A stretch of 64,000 nt of DNA from Flavobacterium johnsoniae. Its GTDB lineage: Bacteria > Bacteroidota > Bacteroidia > Flavobacteriales > Flavobacteriaceae. The notes under the pieces were generated by a model. It was not told where the DNA came from, searched no databases, and was given only the letters and a program-made list of their open reading frames with translations. This document shows positions 1 through 8,477 of this stretch, piece by piece. Position 1 is the stretch's first letter, and the number at the start of each line of letters is the position of its first letter. The position numbers were made by a program, and so were the translations under genes. The stretch is from positions 310,001 to 374,000 of the forward strand of contig NZ_MLFK01000009.1 in NCBI RefSeq assembly GCF_001879205.1, in the 5' to 3' direction.

Positions 1-1
1 T

Positions 2-751
2 GCCGATGGAACTCTGGGCAAGGTTGCCGATACGCTTATCAAAGACCTGCCAAGTGGCGGGCAGCATGCCAACCGTACCATGGATTTCGGACCTGACGGC
101 AAATTATATATTTCCGTGGGCAGTGTCTGCAACGACTGCAAGGAAAGCGATAAGGAAACCGCCACGATGCTTCAGGTCGATTCGCAGACCTGGAAAAGAA
201 CCCTTTATGCTTCGGGGCTTCGAAATACCATAGGATTTGACTGGCAGCCCGTGACCAAGGAAATGTGGGGCGTGGACAATGGCGGGGATACCAAAGGGGA
301 CGACTGGCCGCCCGAGGAATTAAACAAAATTATCTTGGGAGGCAACTACGGGTTTCCTTTTGCCTATGGGAAACGAGTAGTGGACCAGAGCAGGGAAGAC
401 CCGGTGGGCAATACCAAGGAAGGGTGGGTGAAACCCACGCAGCCTTCGGTGCTGGAATTTCCGGCGCACAGCGCGCCGATTGCCTTTGCTTTTTTTGACA
501 GCGGAAAAAATAAAGGCGATGCGCTGGTATGCTGGCACGGGTCCTGGAACAGGCAGAACCCGAGCGGATACAAAGTAGAACGCATCAAATTTGACAGCAA
601 AGGAAATCCCACGGGATCCGAAGATTTTCTAACCGGATTTTTGATTGGCAATGAGCGTTTTGGAAGGCCAGCCGGTGTGGCTATTGGCAGCGACGTAGTG
701 TATGTATCGGACGATGCAAATGGAATTATTTATGCCCTTAAAGAAAAATAA
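2..751 (+). CDS. Glucose/sorbosone dehydrogenase-type protein, 5' end cut by window
   Basis: Only the C-terminal 249 residues are in the window; the frame is open from base 2, so the start lies to the left. The motifs GGQHANRTMDFGPDGKLY, the DNGGD stretch and HGSWNRQ are typical of the PQQ-type glucose/sorbosone dehydrogenase beta-propeller family, which oxidises sugars or aldoses in the periplasm. An internal ATG at 80 is not the true start because family-like residues precede it. The stop is 3 bp before the next gene (754), so the two are probably co-transcribed. The family call is fairly safe; the substrate cannot be read. Confidence 0.85.
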   Translation, partial: ADGTLGKVADTLIKDLPSGGQHANRTMDFGPDGKLYISVGSVCNDCKESDKETATMLQVDSQTWKRTLYASGLRNTIGFDWQPVTKEMWGVDNGGDTKGDDWPPEELNKIILGGNYGFPFAYGKRVVDQSREDPVGNTKEGWVKPTQPSVLEFPAHSAPIAFAFFDSGKNKGDALVCWHGSWNRQNPSGYKVERIKFDSKGNPTGSEDFLTGFLIGNERFGRPAGVAIGSDVVYVSDDANGIIYALKEK

Positions 752-753
752 AG

Positions 754-1713
754 ATGAAAAAGTATATCATATTCCTGCTGTTAACCCAGCTGACCTGGGC
801 ACAGGAACCAACCAAACGTATTGAATTTGAAGCGCCGGAATCCTATCCGGAAGGCGTGGCTTTTGACAAGGGGGCCAATGTGTTTTATGTATCCTCGGCA
901 AGATTGGGAACAGTTGGAAAAGTAACCAAAGAAGGAAAATATTCCGCATTATACGCTGACCAGAGCCTCAAGTCCACCTACGGGCTCAAAGTGCATCCCG
1001 ATGGCAAAAGGCTTTTTGTCTGCGCGGGCGATGCCAATTACAGCAAATTCAGCACGCCGGATACCAAAAAGAAAATGGCAAGGCTTCTCTCCATTGATCT
1101 GAAGTCCGGTAAAAAATTAGCCGATGTTGATTTGTCGGGCCTGGTTCCCGGAGAGCATTTTCCCAATGACCTGGCTTTTGACAAGGACGGCAATGTGTAC
1201 ATTACCGACAGTTTTGCCGATGTGGTCTATAAAGTGGACCCGAATGGGAAAGCTTCGGTTTTCAGCCAAAGCGAGCTGTTGAAATCAGCAGGGGTAGGGC
1301 CCAACGGAATTGTGTATCATCCCGACGGGTTTCTGCTTGTGGCCAATAATGGGACAGGAGCTCTTATAAAACTTCCCCTTGCCAGTGCCCAAAATGGGAC
1401 GAAAGTTAAAATAGGCCAGTTTTTTCCCAGCGCCGACGGACTTCTTTTAAATGATAACAATACCCTGACCCTGGTGCAGAATGGCGGGGTGAACAAAATA
1501 TTCAGGTTAAAGAGCACAGATAACTGGACCACGGCAGAGGTTTCTCAATCCACATCGGTTGAGGACCGTTTTGCTTTCCCGTCAACGGCAGCAATGTCGG
1601 GCGGTGAAACCTGGATTATGAACGCCAATTTCTCCGAGCTTGCAGAAGGAAATAATGTGCCGTCAAAAAAGTTCTCCCTGCAGCAGGCGGTATTTAGTCC
1701 CGTAAAGAAATAA
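754..1713 (+). CDS. Secreted SMP-30/gluconolactonase-like beta-propeller protein
   Basis: The 319-residue protein begins with a Sec signal peptide (MKKYIIFLLLTQLTWAQ, cleavage near residue 16). Repeating blade motifs follow, such as YPEGVAFDKGANVFYVSS, VHPDGKRLFV, FPNDLAFDKDGNVYITDS and GPNGIVYHPDGFLLV. These match the SMP-30/gluconolactonase/LRE-like six-bladed propeller fold. It follows the sorbosone-type dehydrogenase after 2 bp, so it may act on the lactone or sugar product of that enzyme in the periplasm; this is inference from neighbourhood. Metal-binding residues of true gluconolactonases were not verified, so a non-catalytic propeller is possible. Confidence 0.75.
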   Translation: MKKYIIFLLLTQLTWAQEPTKRIEFEAPESYPEGVAFDKGANVFYVSSARLGTVGKVTKEGKYSALYADQSLKSTYGLKVHPDGKRLFVCAGDANYSKFSTPDTKKKMARLLSIDLKSGKKLADVDLSGLVPGEHFPNDLAFDKDGNVYITDSFADVVYKVDPNGKASVFSQSELLKSAGVGPNGIVYHPDGFLLVANNGTGALIKLPLASAQNGTKVKIGQFFPSADGLLLNDNNTLTLVQNGGVNKIFRLKSTDNWTTAEVSQSTSVEDRFAFPSTAAMSGGETWIMNANFSELAEGNNVPSKKFSLQQAVFSPVKK

Positions 1714-1747
1714 AACATCATCCAAACTAATACAACAATATAGACAC

Positions 1748-2857
1748 ATGATACAATCCAATCCTTACGTGCCTTACAGTGATTCAATCGAAGTGATACA
1801 GCCCGATGAAGCCCAGATCAGCCAGAGAATCGTGGATTCGATGGCCAGGGTAAACCGCCTGATGTATGAGAAATACCGCCATGCCATACGCGATGCCCAT
1901 GCCAAAAGCCACGGGATTTTAAAAGGGGAGCTGCAGGTGTATGAAAACCTGCCCGAGCATCTGGCGCAGGGCTTATTTGCCACGGCGAAAACCTATCAGG
2001 TGATTGTGCGGTTCTCCACGGCGCAGGGATCGATAAACCCAGATAAAATGTCCGCCTTTCGCGGTATGGCCATAAAAGTGATCGGCGTGGAAGGGGAAAA
2101 GCTATTGCCTGAACTATCCGATGCCCTGACACAGGATTTTCTGATGGTCAATTATCCGGTGATTCCCACAGGCACTATAAGAGAGTACCTCAAAATGCAG
2201 GAGGCGCTGGAGAAACAGGCTGACAGGGGGGAACTCTTCCAGCAGATAGCCCAGAAAGCGGCAGTCGGCGTTCAGAACGCACTGGCAGCGGTTGGGCTGG
2301 CAGATGATACCAATAAATTGAGCGCACCGGGACCGCACATTCTGGGGGATACCTATTTCAGTATGGCGGCGCTTCGTTTTGGTGATTACATCGCCAAAAT
2401 AAACGTAAAGCCGCTTTCGGAAAATGTGCGGGAATTAGCAGGCAGGGAAATTGACAAGGAGCTCATAGAAGCAGATGAAAATGCTTTTTTAACCCAGGTT
2501 ATCCAGGATTTTTTCAAGTCCGGTACGGCCGAGTATGAAATGGGCGCACAGCTTTGCACGGACCTGCAGAGTATGCCCGTCGAAGACGGATCGGTGCAGT
2601 GGCCCGACGATAAAAATCCTTACCAGCCTGTTGCCAGACTTACCTTCGGGCCTCAGGAAACTTTTAGTGCTGCCCGTCGTGTATATGCAGATGATGTGCT
2701 GAGCTTTAATCCGTTTCACTGCCTGCCTTCGCACCGTCCGCTGGGCAATATCATGCGGGTCAGAAAGCTGGCCTATGAGACCTCCAGCCGCTACAGGCAC
2801 CATATGAACGCGCAGGTGAGGGTAGAACCCACAAGCATTGATGAGCTGCCTGATTAG
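1748..2857 (+). CDS. Catalase-family heme protein
   Basis: A 369-residue protein with the pattern of the short catalase-like (SrpA-type) family. A distal His region near residue 51 (RDAHAKSHG) is followed by VRFSTAQG near 86-93, the FRGMAIKV segment, and a C-terminal block with NPFHCLPSHRPLG and RKLAYETSSRYR, where the Tyr should be the proximal heme ligand. It is shorter than classical monofunctional catalases (about 480 residues or more). No signal peptide is seen, so it is probably cytoplasmic. It may decompose peroxide or act as a heme peroxygenase; activity is unproven. The gene starts 34 bp after the propeller gene and ends before a strong hairpin, so it likely closes the operon. Confidence 0.8.
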   Translation: MIQSNPYVPYSDSIEVIQPDEAQISQRIVDSMARVNRLMYEKYRHAIRDAHAKSHGILKGELQVYENLPEHLAQGLFATAKTYQVIVRFSTAQGSINPDKMSAFRGMAIKVIGVEGEKLLPELSDALTQDFLMVNYPVIPTGTIREYLKMQEALEKQADRGELFQQIAQKAAVGVQNALAAVGLADDTNKLSAPGPHILGDTYFSMAALRFGDYIAKINVKPLSENVRELAGREIDKELIEADENAFLTQVIQDFFKSGTAEYEMGAQLCTDLQSMPVEDGSVQWPDDKNPYQPVARLTFGPQETFSAARRVYADDVLSFNPFHCLPSHRPLGNIMRVRKLAYETSSRYRHHMNAQVRVEPTSIDELPD

Positions 2858-2891
2858 TTAAAGATTTAAAAGCAAAAAATTAGATACAAAA

Positions 2892-2927
2892 AAAAGCCTT
2901 CGCAATGTAATCATTGCGAAGGCTTTT
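2892..2927. terminator. Bidirectional Rho-independent terminator
   Basis: A 16-bp perfect stem (AAAAGCCTTCGCAATG, 2892-2907, pairing with 2912-2927) has a 4-base loop, with A-run and T-run on the two sides. It lies between the catalase-family gene (+) and the small acidic gene (-), so it can stop transcription from both. Confidence 0.9.
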
Positions 2928-2949
2928 CTGTTAGGTAATGCGGTTGCAT

Positions 2950-3174
2950 TTAATCCTCGTCATCTTCATCGGCTTCCGACTCGTCTAAAGTCCTTCTGTC
3001 CGCATCATCGTGGTCCAGTTCGGTGGGCTGGTGGTCTGCAGATCTTTCATCGTCATAATGCTGGTTGATGGCCGGATCGGTGTGCTCCATGGTTTCGGAG
3101 TGGATGGATTCTTCTCCCATGTGATAGGTACTGTCGTCCTGATGGTACGTATCGTAGTTTTCTTGTGGTATCAT
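2950..3174 (-). CDS. Small acidic hypothetical protein (74 aa)
   Basis: Not recognised. The 74-residue product is very rich in Asp, Glu and His, ends in EADEDDED, and has no membrane segment or signal peptide. It starts with MIPQENYDTY. Its stop lies 22 bp from the bidirectional terminator, as expected for a real minus-strand gene. Similar small acidic proteins are common in flavobacteria, sometimes stress-linked, but no function can be assigned. The overlapping 65-aa frame at 3053-3250 looks like a shadow. Confidence 0.6.
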   Translation of the reverse strand: MIPQENYDTYHQDDSTYHMGEESIHSETMEHTDPAINQHYDDERSADHQPTELDHDDADRRTLDESEADEDDED

Positions 3175-3827
3175 AATTTTTTACTTTAAATAGTTTGTAA
3201 TTACTGTAAAGGCCTTCTTTGTCTTTCTGGCTTATTAAAGCCTTAGTCAAGGAAGAATAGTAAAATTAAAAATTAGAAACCTGATAAAATTATACGATAA
3301 CCCGATATACTTGCATTATTTTCAGATGGTTATAATATGCGGTTGTATCGCATTGGGAGTATTGATCCGCAAAATCGGCAGAATGCTGCAGGGGTTGTCT
3401 TAATCGCGTATCGAGAATTCTTGCCGGAATCTAATTTGAGTGATCATTTATCTTTGAATGGTTATAGTGGTATTTTTTGGGAGCTAATCCCGCTATCCGT
3501 TGCAATCTTTTGTGCCGAACCCCGGCACAAAAGGATTTTCACTGCTATCGGGGCTAGGGTTTGAATCCATTTTTTATGTTTTGGCTTTTAGTTTTTCAAT
3601 ACTATTTCATAAGCTATAAAATTATTAATTCTACAATATTGGTTGCCTACCTGCTTGATTATCTGATAGCTATTTTATAAATGGAAATCATTATTCTGTA
3701 AAAAAAATGTTTCTATACTTTTTACATTTGATAAAGGACAAATGCAGGCAAGCACGGCAATATAGCCAAACGTGCTCAGGGTACTCCTTTAAAAAACCGA
3801 TAGTAAAAATTTAATTAAAAAAATAAA
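3175..3827. other. Intergenic region carrying palindrome P1
   Basis: No convincing gene. A 75-aa frame at 3337-3564 mostly reads through the palindrome and is discounted. The region holds P1 (3479-3559), the leftmost copy of the dispersed element that also ends the three modules further right. The rest is AT-rich and probably contains promoters for the minus-strand gene at 3174 and the plus-strand gene at 3828. Confidence 0.6.
3479..3559. repeat. Palindromic element P, copy 1
   Basis: Core stem CTTTTGTGCCG (3507-3517) and CGGCACAAAAG (3523-3533) with a 5-base loop. The outer arms (CCCGCTATC on the left, CTATCGGGG on the right) also pair imperfectly, giving a bulged hairpin of about 70 bases. 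The same element, in the same orientation, occurs at 7027, 9649 and 12426. This copy has GCTAATCC in place of GCTTTTTCC at the left edge and is the most diverged. Confidence 0.9.
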
Positions 3828-4382
3828 ATGATGAATTCAGACAAACCGGAAAATTACGGTCAGGATGACAATAATTTTCAAAGCACAGACACAGGTAAAA
3901 AGGGACAGCAACAAGCTTCCTCCACAGATCACCCCTTTACAGAGAATGCCGAACCCGATTACGGAAGTGATCTGAGTACCGAGGAGATCAGCAGGGAATC
4001 CGCTCACCATAATATGCAGGATAGCAAGATTCCCAATTCAGACGAGCAAAGCAGCGATACAAAGGGTAATCCTTATGATTCAGAGAATCTTGACAATGAA
4101 TCGGACAGCGAATCCAAAGATATAACCGAGAAGGACATTGAAGAGGATCTTATTAAGAATGATCCGTCTGAAGGTTTTGAAACTGAAATTGATACTTCTG
4201 GGAGCGATGAGTCTGAGAGTGCCCCCTTTACAACGATTGAACCAGATCAGGACAATCCCGTTCATAAGGAATTCGAAATAGGGGAACTTGGCAACCAGGA
4301 GCTTAAAGAAGATGAACGCGCCCGAGATGAAACAGACGGTGGTGCTCCAGGCAATTTTAAACCTTCCCAGCGAAAATTTTAA
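3828..4382 (+). CDS. Acidic low-complexity protein (intact member of the A family)
   Basis: A 184-residue protein dominated by Asp, Glu, Ser and Asn with no signal peptide or membrane segment; probably disordered and cytoplasmic. Its C-terminal half (KDITEKDIEEDLIKNDPSEG, then EFEIGELGN and LKEDERARD) recurs as broken copies on the minus strand at about 6697-6800, 9173-9560 and 11990-12247. This intact copy is on the opposite strand and ends at a clear terminator. Function unknown. The tail pattern is shared with many small flavobacterial hypothetical proteins, which is a recollection and not a search result. Confidence 0.7.
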   Translation: MMNSDKPENYGQDDNNFQSTDTGKKGQQQASSTDHPFTENAEPDYGSDLSTEEISRESAHHNMQDSKIPNSDEQSSDTKGNPYDSENLDNESDSESKDITEKDIEEDLIKNDPSEGFETEIDTSGSDESESAPFTTIEPDQDNPVHKEFEIGELGNQELKEDERARDETDGGAPGNFKPSQRKF

Positions 4383-4404
4383 TGTACCCGGATTTGATGC
4401 CAAT

Positions 4405-4437
4405 AAAAAAACCGTTATTTATTTTAACGGTTTTTTT
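4405..4437. terminator. Bidirectional terminator
   Basis: The stem AAAAAAACCGTTA (4405-4417) pairs with TAACGGTTTTTTT (4425-4437) around a 7-base AT loop. It follows the acidic gene (+) and faces the minus-strand gene ending at 4514. Confidence 0.85.
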
Positions 4438-4513
4438 ATGGATCCTGCGATTACTCTGTTTCTTTACATTATAATTTATCCTATTTGATTAAATCTGTTA
4501 TAGGCAATGTATT

Positions 4514-5086
4514 TTATATTTCGTTACTGCTTAGTTTCTCTTTCCACGTATTAAGAGCTTCAGCATTGTTTCCAAAATTAGACTCTGTATCAAATTCATT
4601 AAGGGCCTTATCCCTGGCATCTAAATGTTTTTCTATAATTGCGTTAATTTTATTTACATTCCCGGCATTTATTTTTCCGCTGTTAATCTCTTTTTCTGAC
4701 TTTTTTGCAAAGTAATGTGAAATGTTATATTTCAGCTGCAGGTAATCCAGTAATTGCTGGGATTTATATTCGGGTTTCACCCACGATAAATCCCTTCTGA
4801 TTCCTCCATAGGATTCCACAGTGATAGTTCCTGTCCAGACATTCACTTTTTTGGTAAAAACACCAAATGTCAATTCCGGATAGACATGCAGATCTTTGCC
4901 TGATTCAGGTTGCATTTTAAAATCAGACCATTCCAAGATAGCTTTTGACCTTGCAGAAATAGAGTCGCCCTGGTTTGCTTTGGTCATTTCCGACATAACC
5001 CTGTCCCATTTTTTCTGGTTCTTTCCCTGGCCAAAAGTAAAAAGTGTCATACATAGGCCTAAAACAGTTAAAGTTAATTTATTCAT
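4514..5086 (-). CDS. Secreted hypothetical protein (190 aa)
   Basis: Not recognised. The N-terminus MNKLTLTVLGLCMTLFTFGQG is a good Sec signal peptide, so the mature protein is periplasmic or surface-located. The mature part is polar and Lys-rich with no visible catalytic motif. It lies downstream of the TIR-like gene (stop 5290) on the same strand, with a 203-bp gap, inside the first module of the accessory array. It could be a payload gene of that module; this is positional inference only. Confidence 0.65.
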   Translation of the reverse strand: MNKLTLTVLGLCMTLFTFGQGKNQKKWDRVMSEMTKANQGDSISARSKAILEWSDFKMQPESGKDLHVYPELTFGVFTKKVNVWTGTITVESYGGIRRDLSWVKPEYKSQQLLDYLQLKYNISHYFAKKSEKEINSGKINAGNVNKINAIIEKHLDARDKALNEFDTESNFGNNAEALNTWKEKLSSNEI

Positions 5087-5289
5087 TTTTTCAATTTTTA
5101 AGTTGAGATTATTTCAACGGTGTTTTTCATAATGTAGTATTGTATTAGTACAAGTATTATCTGCAACATTCTATACTACAATGGCTTTAAAACTAAATTA
5201 AGTCCTATTCTTGGATTTGTCAAATCTTTCCAAATGCCGCATTTCATTAACCCAATTGCCCAAATCCGTTGCAATATTGTTAGTAATAT

Positions 5290-6303
5290 TTATTGTTTAG
5301 ATATTTTTTTTATAGCATGAATTATCTTTCTATTTAAATCATCTATGTTTTCAGAATTATACCAAAGAATTGATCTTTGTCTAATATCAAAGGGTAATTC
5401 TTCAATCTTTCGCTTATCGACGTTATAAGCCATAATGATATTTTCCCATCCTTTTTTTGCAGCAGCATAACCAAGCTCAATTAGAACATTAGGGTTTGGG
5501 CTGAAAACGGAATCACGAAATAAACTTCCGAAAACTAAATTAACATCAGCCAGGAAAATGTCACAGTCTTCAATTTTTTTAAAAAGTGTGTTTGGTATGT
5601 CTTGACTTCCTGGAACATCCCTCATGTCTGAATCTATTATAAGCGTTTTACCAGCTTTTTTAAAGACTTGTACTACCATTGATAAAGATTTTCTAATGAA
5701 TTTGCGTTCTATATCATTGTCTGATTGCCACGAGAAGAATAGATTTATTGTATTAACATCTTTTATTAATTTTTTAGATTGAGGCAGCAATTCAATTTGA
5801 TTAATCATAAAATCAATTTTGGCTTTTCCTTCATCGATTACTTCTAACCAAGCTTTGGAATATCCTTGTGCTTTTTTTAAAATAGAATCTTTAAGATAAC
5901 CATCATTATCAATAGTTCCTGAAATTGTATAATCTCTAAATCTAAAGAAAGTGTATTTTCCAGCTGGTTCATCTTCAAATTCTGGATATGAAACTTCTTC
6001 GGAAATAACATAACCTTTTAGTTCATCAAATTCTTCTCGAAAGTACTCTAACAAATTTAGTTTGTCTTGAAGTGCTGAACCGTCTAAAACTTCCGTTAAA
6101 CTCTGCAAGCCAAGTTTTATTAACTTGTTAATTTCAGATTTAAATTGCCAAATTGATTTTTTCCCGTTAACACTATCGATTATTAGTTCAATAAACTCGT
6201 CTTCTTTATATCTCCTGTTTTGATGATGATATTCGATACTAAAACTTTTATTGTTTTTTAATAATTCTGCAAATACATCATTAAAAAAAATCTCTTCATT
6301 CAT
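5290..6303 (-). CDS. Protein with C-terminal TIR-like nucleotide-binding domain, candidate defence effector
   Basis: The 337-residue protein has an uncharacterised N-terminal half (1-180). The C-terminal domain (about 187-315) shows LFFSWQSDN (188-196), RDVPGSQDI (228-236), a DIFLADV strand (248-254), PNPNVLIELGYA (269-280) and LPFDIR (303-308). This pattern belongs to a TIR/SEFIR-like or nucleotide-hydrolase-like domain often found in prokaryotic defence loci; the ELGYA Glu is the expected functional residue. It sits about 100 bp downstream of leader R1. Whether it cleaves NAD or acts otherwise is unknown. Confidence 0.65.
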   Translation of the reverse strand: MNEEIFFNDVFAELLKNNKSFSIEYHHQNRRYKEDEFIELIIDSVNGKKSIWQFKSEINKLIKLGLQSLTEVLDGSALQDKLNLLEYFREEFDELKGYVISEEVSYPEFEDEPAGKYTFFRFRDYTISGTIDNDGYLKDSILKKAQGYSKAWLEVIDEGKAKIDFMINQIELLPQSKKLIKDVNTINLFFSWQSDNDIERKFIRKSLSMVVQVFKKAGKTLIIDSDMRDVPGSQDIPNTLFKKIEDCDIFLADVNLVFGSLFRDSVFSPNPNVLIELGYAAAKKGWENIIMAYNVDKRKIEELPFDIRQRSILWYNSENIDDLNRKIIHAIKKISKQ

Positions 6304-6334
6304 ACGGTTGTGCTATAATTGCTGCTAACTAAAC

Positions 6335-6460
6335 ATACCACTCATAAAATGGCAACATAAAAATTTTGTAGTTGGCTTTGTGCTATTTATAAATTTTTAA
6401 TTAGCGAATATAATAATAAATACCAAATCTTTCGAACTGGGTAGCAATAGCTGTGACTAA
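6335..6460 (-). promoter_or_regulatory. Shared leader/promoter R, copy 1
   Basis: This stretch is similar to R2, R3 and R4 ahead of other module genes. On the minus strand it contains a GATTTGGTATTTATTATTA segment and TATATTCGCT (complement of 6403-6412), which resembles the Bacteroidota -7 element TAnnTTTG. An AAAGCC segment and CCATTTTATGAG follow toward the gene. TATATTCG lies about 100 bp upstream of the TIR-like start at 6303, so a common transcription start plus a long leader is plausible. Confidence 0.6.
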
Positions 6461-6548
6461 ATAATTTTAGCACGTCGTTTTTACACTTCCCGGTTTAAGT
6501 ATCAGCTTTTTGAACTCACCTCCAAGCTGTCTGCTTTTTTCCTTAATA

Positions 6549-6695
6549 CTGTTTATCCATATATCCCAATTGCTTCCCTTTTACTTTTTATCCAAGACCC
6601 TATATGCTTTTGCCTTATTTCAAGGGCAAGATAGTCCGTGTCCTTAAACCAAAGCAAGGCCGGACCTTTGAGGTCTTGCTGAAAAATCTCCACCC
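6549..6695. repeat. Second copy of the sequence found at the ICE edge (17468-17616)
   Basis: About 147 bp, including CCCTTTTACTTTTTATC, AGTCCGTGTCCTT and AAAAATCTCCACCC, closely matches 17468-17616 upstream of ssb. The match stops abruptly after CCACCC at 6695, where an acidic-gene remnant begins. It looks like a relic of an ICE end or of a flank shared by modules. Confidence 0.75.
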
Positions 6696-6696
6696 A

Positions 6697-7030
6697 TTCT
6701 CTATAAGGTCCTTTTCTATTTCCTTGCCCGTTATGTCTTTGGGGCCGCTTTGGGTTTTCTTTTAAGGGTTCTGCGGGTCATAGGGGCTGGGTGTTTTTGG
6801 CTGCGGTTTTTGGGTCTTTGATCGGGTTTTGGGAATTACGGTGGTGCTTGTGGTAATTTTTTGGTGTATGGGAGTTTTTTGTTTTATTTTTTGAATTAGA
6901 TTATTGCTGTTGTTTTTTAAAGGGGTGGTGGGGGGCAGGTTGGGCGGTATTGTCGTGCTTGTCTTCGTTTGTGCTTTGTTAGCAGGCTTGTATGTAATAT
7001 TATTTTTAAGGTTTGTATCATTTTTTGGAG
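6697..7030 (-). pseudogene. Remnant of acidic A-family gene, copy A1
   Basis: Read on the minus strand, this region encodes VIPKTRSKTQKPQPKTPSPY and DITGKEIEKDLIEN, matching the other A copies, but with an internal stop after DPQNP and a frame change. It is truncated just before 6697 by the ICE-edge-like repeat. Upstream it stays open as a Thr/Pro/Asn-rich reading frame back to palindrome P2 with no start codon, so it is unlikely to be expressed as a protein. Confidence 0.65.
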
Positions 7031-7107
7031 CTTTTTCCCGCTATACGTTCCAATCTTTTGTGCCGAACCCCGGCACAAAAGGATTTCCACTGCTATCGGG
7101 GCTAGGG
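7027..7107. repeat. Palindromic element P, copy 2
   Basis: Nearly identical to copy 3 (9649-9729), differing by TATACG for TATCCG and the loop AACCC for AACAC. The core stem is CTTTTGTGCCG/CGGCACAAAAG. It lies 125 bp past the stop of the unknown gene at 7232, the same distance as in copy 3. Confidence 0.92.
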
Positions 7108-7231
7108 CAGGACCATTCTAATGTTTTGCTGCAATCCAAAGTATAAAAGCCTGTCAGTTTAATTTTTATTCAATAACTTTCCTATAAGACACTTGCACAG
7201 ATCAGTTGTAATGGCTCTTACCTGCTGGAGA

Positions 7232-8011
7232 TTATGTCCATTGTGAAATTTGATATACAAAATCGTTTTCTTTGTCCCAAAACAAATATAATTCGGCTGT
7301 CCCGTTAGTAAAATCACTTTCAGAAACACTCCCAATAAAAATCATATTTTCATAATTTAGTTTTTCCGGTGCCTGGATCCAATTCGGCCTGGCAAGTATG
7401 TTTTTTATAATTTCGCTTTTATCTTTTCCATCAAAATGAAATTCACTTATAACTTCTTCTTTTGTTGTTGTCAATCCGATAAATGTTTCAGAATAAGTAA
7501 AGTCTGAATTTATATTGTTGAATTTTTCGAATTTCTTTTTGGTATAAAGATACTTTGTGATTTTTTCGAAATAATAGCCAGATTCCACTTTGTCAAAATT
7601 CGTGTTGGCAGAGTGCACTAATTCACAGCCTTTTGATAATGTGTCTGCAAATTCCTTATTGCCTTTCGGTGTTAAGTAGTAATCTAAATTCTCAATAAAA
7701 TTACTTTCAATGATTTCATAAGCTCTTTTTAATTCGCTAACAAATGGAAAATTCAAATTTGATAAATAGGAATATTTATTATTTTTATATTTAAAGCGGA
7801 CCACTCTGGGGTCAGGCCTATTATCATTGAAATAGTCTTCGATATAACTTCCTGTATCCCAGACTGAAATAAAATGAAATGAATTATTGTTCAGAACAGG
7901 ATGATTTTTAAAAGTAATTGACACAAGAGGTGTAAAAACATATTTTTCAGTCGGGCTACTTATCTCGAAAATATCTTCTATTAAAGGAAATGGTTTATTT
8001 TCGTATTTCAT
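7232..8011 (-). CDS. Unknown protein, duplicate 1 of 2 (259 aa)
   Basis: Not recognised with confidence. The start at 8011 (MKYENKPFPLIEDIFE) is chosen because it matches the start of the paralogue at 9854-10633; a longer frame reaches 8059. The two products differ at only about a dozen positions, all in the first 110 residues, and the last 150 residues look identical. The C-terminus (MIFIGSVSESDF, then ELYLFWDKEND) recalls the last blade of DUF1963/YwqG-like cytoplasmic proteins, so an immunity-like role is possible. No signal peptide is present. It is last in a three-gene module. Confidence 0.7.
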   Translation of the reverse strand: MKYENKPFPLIEDIFEISSPTEKYVFTPLVSITFKNHPVLNNNSFHFISVWDTGSYIEDYFNDNRPDPRVVRFKYKNNKYSYLSNLNFPFVSELKRAYEIIESNFIENLDYYLTPKGNKEFADTLSKGCELVHSANTNFDKVESGYYFEKITKYLYTKKKFEKFNNINSDFTYSETFIGLTTTKEEVISEFHFDGKDKSEIIKNILARPNWIQAPEKLNYENMIFIGSVSESDFTNGTAELYLFWDKENDFVYQISQWT

Positions 8012-8112
8012 ATTTGATGCTGTCTTGAATTCTCGATTATAAATGTCCCTTGCAGGCAACGTTATAGCAGCTACCAGCTGGTTTTTTAGTACTGTCAGCT
8101 CCCATAATTCTC

Positions 8113-8430
8113 TTATTGATCAAATTCTTCTGTCCATAATCCAAACTTCACCAAATTTCCTTGAAATTTTTCATATTCTTTTTCTTTAACTAACCTTTCC
8201 CATTCCTTCTCATTCACTTCTTTTTTATTATATGAAGGTAATTTTTCTGATTCAGGATATTTTTTACTTTCAATTTTTTTATTGATTCTTACTTTTTGTT
8301 CAGAAGTTAGTTTAATGGCAATTTGTTTCCACAAATCTGATATTGGATTTTTAATAACCAGTTCGGATAATAGTTCAATTTCCTCATCATTTAAGTTTCT
8401 GGGAAATTCATCAGCATTAAAGTCTTTCAT
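8113..8430 (-). CDS. Small hypothetical protein (105 aa)
   Basis: Not recognised. A 105-residue, highly charged, probably helical protein (NDEEIELLSELV, then Lys/Glu-rich to the end) without membrane segments. It lies between the DUF3592-like gene and the duplicated unknown gene on the same strand, with gaps of 47 and 101 bp, so it is probably co-transcribed from R2. It could be an immunity-type or adaptor protein; no direct evidence. Confidence 0.6.
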   Translation of the reverse strand: MKDFNADEFPRNLNDEEIELLSELVIKNPISDLWKQIAIKLTSEQKVRINKKIESKKYPESEKLPSYNKKEVNEKEWERLVKEKEYEKFQGNLVKFGLWTEEFDQ

Positions 8431-8477
8431 AAATAATTATTTCGTTTTTCAACTTTCAGTTCTGGTTATTTGCTTTT

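Noticed and set aside
3337..3564. Plus-strand 75-aa frame
   Set aside because: Most of it is palindrome P1 and the upstream part has no family features.
7232..8059. Longer start for duplicate 1
   Set aside because: The extra 16 codons are absent from the paralogue and precede a start shared by both.
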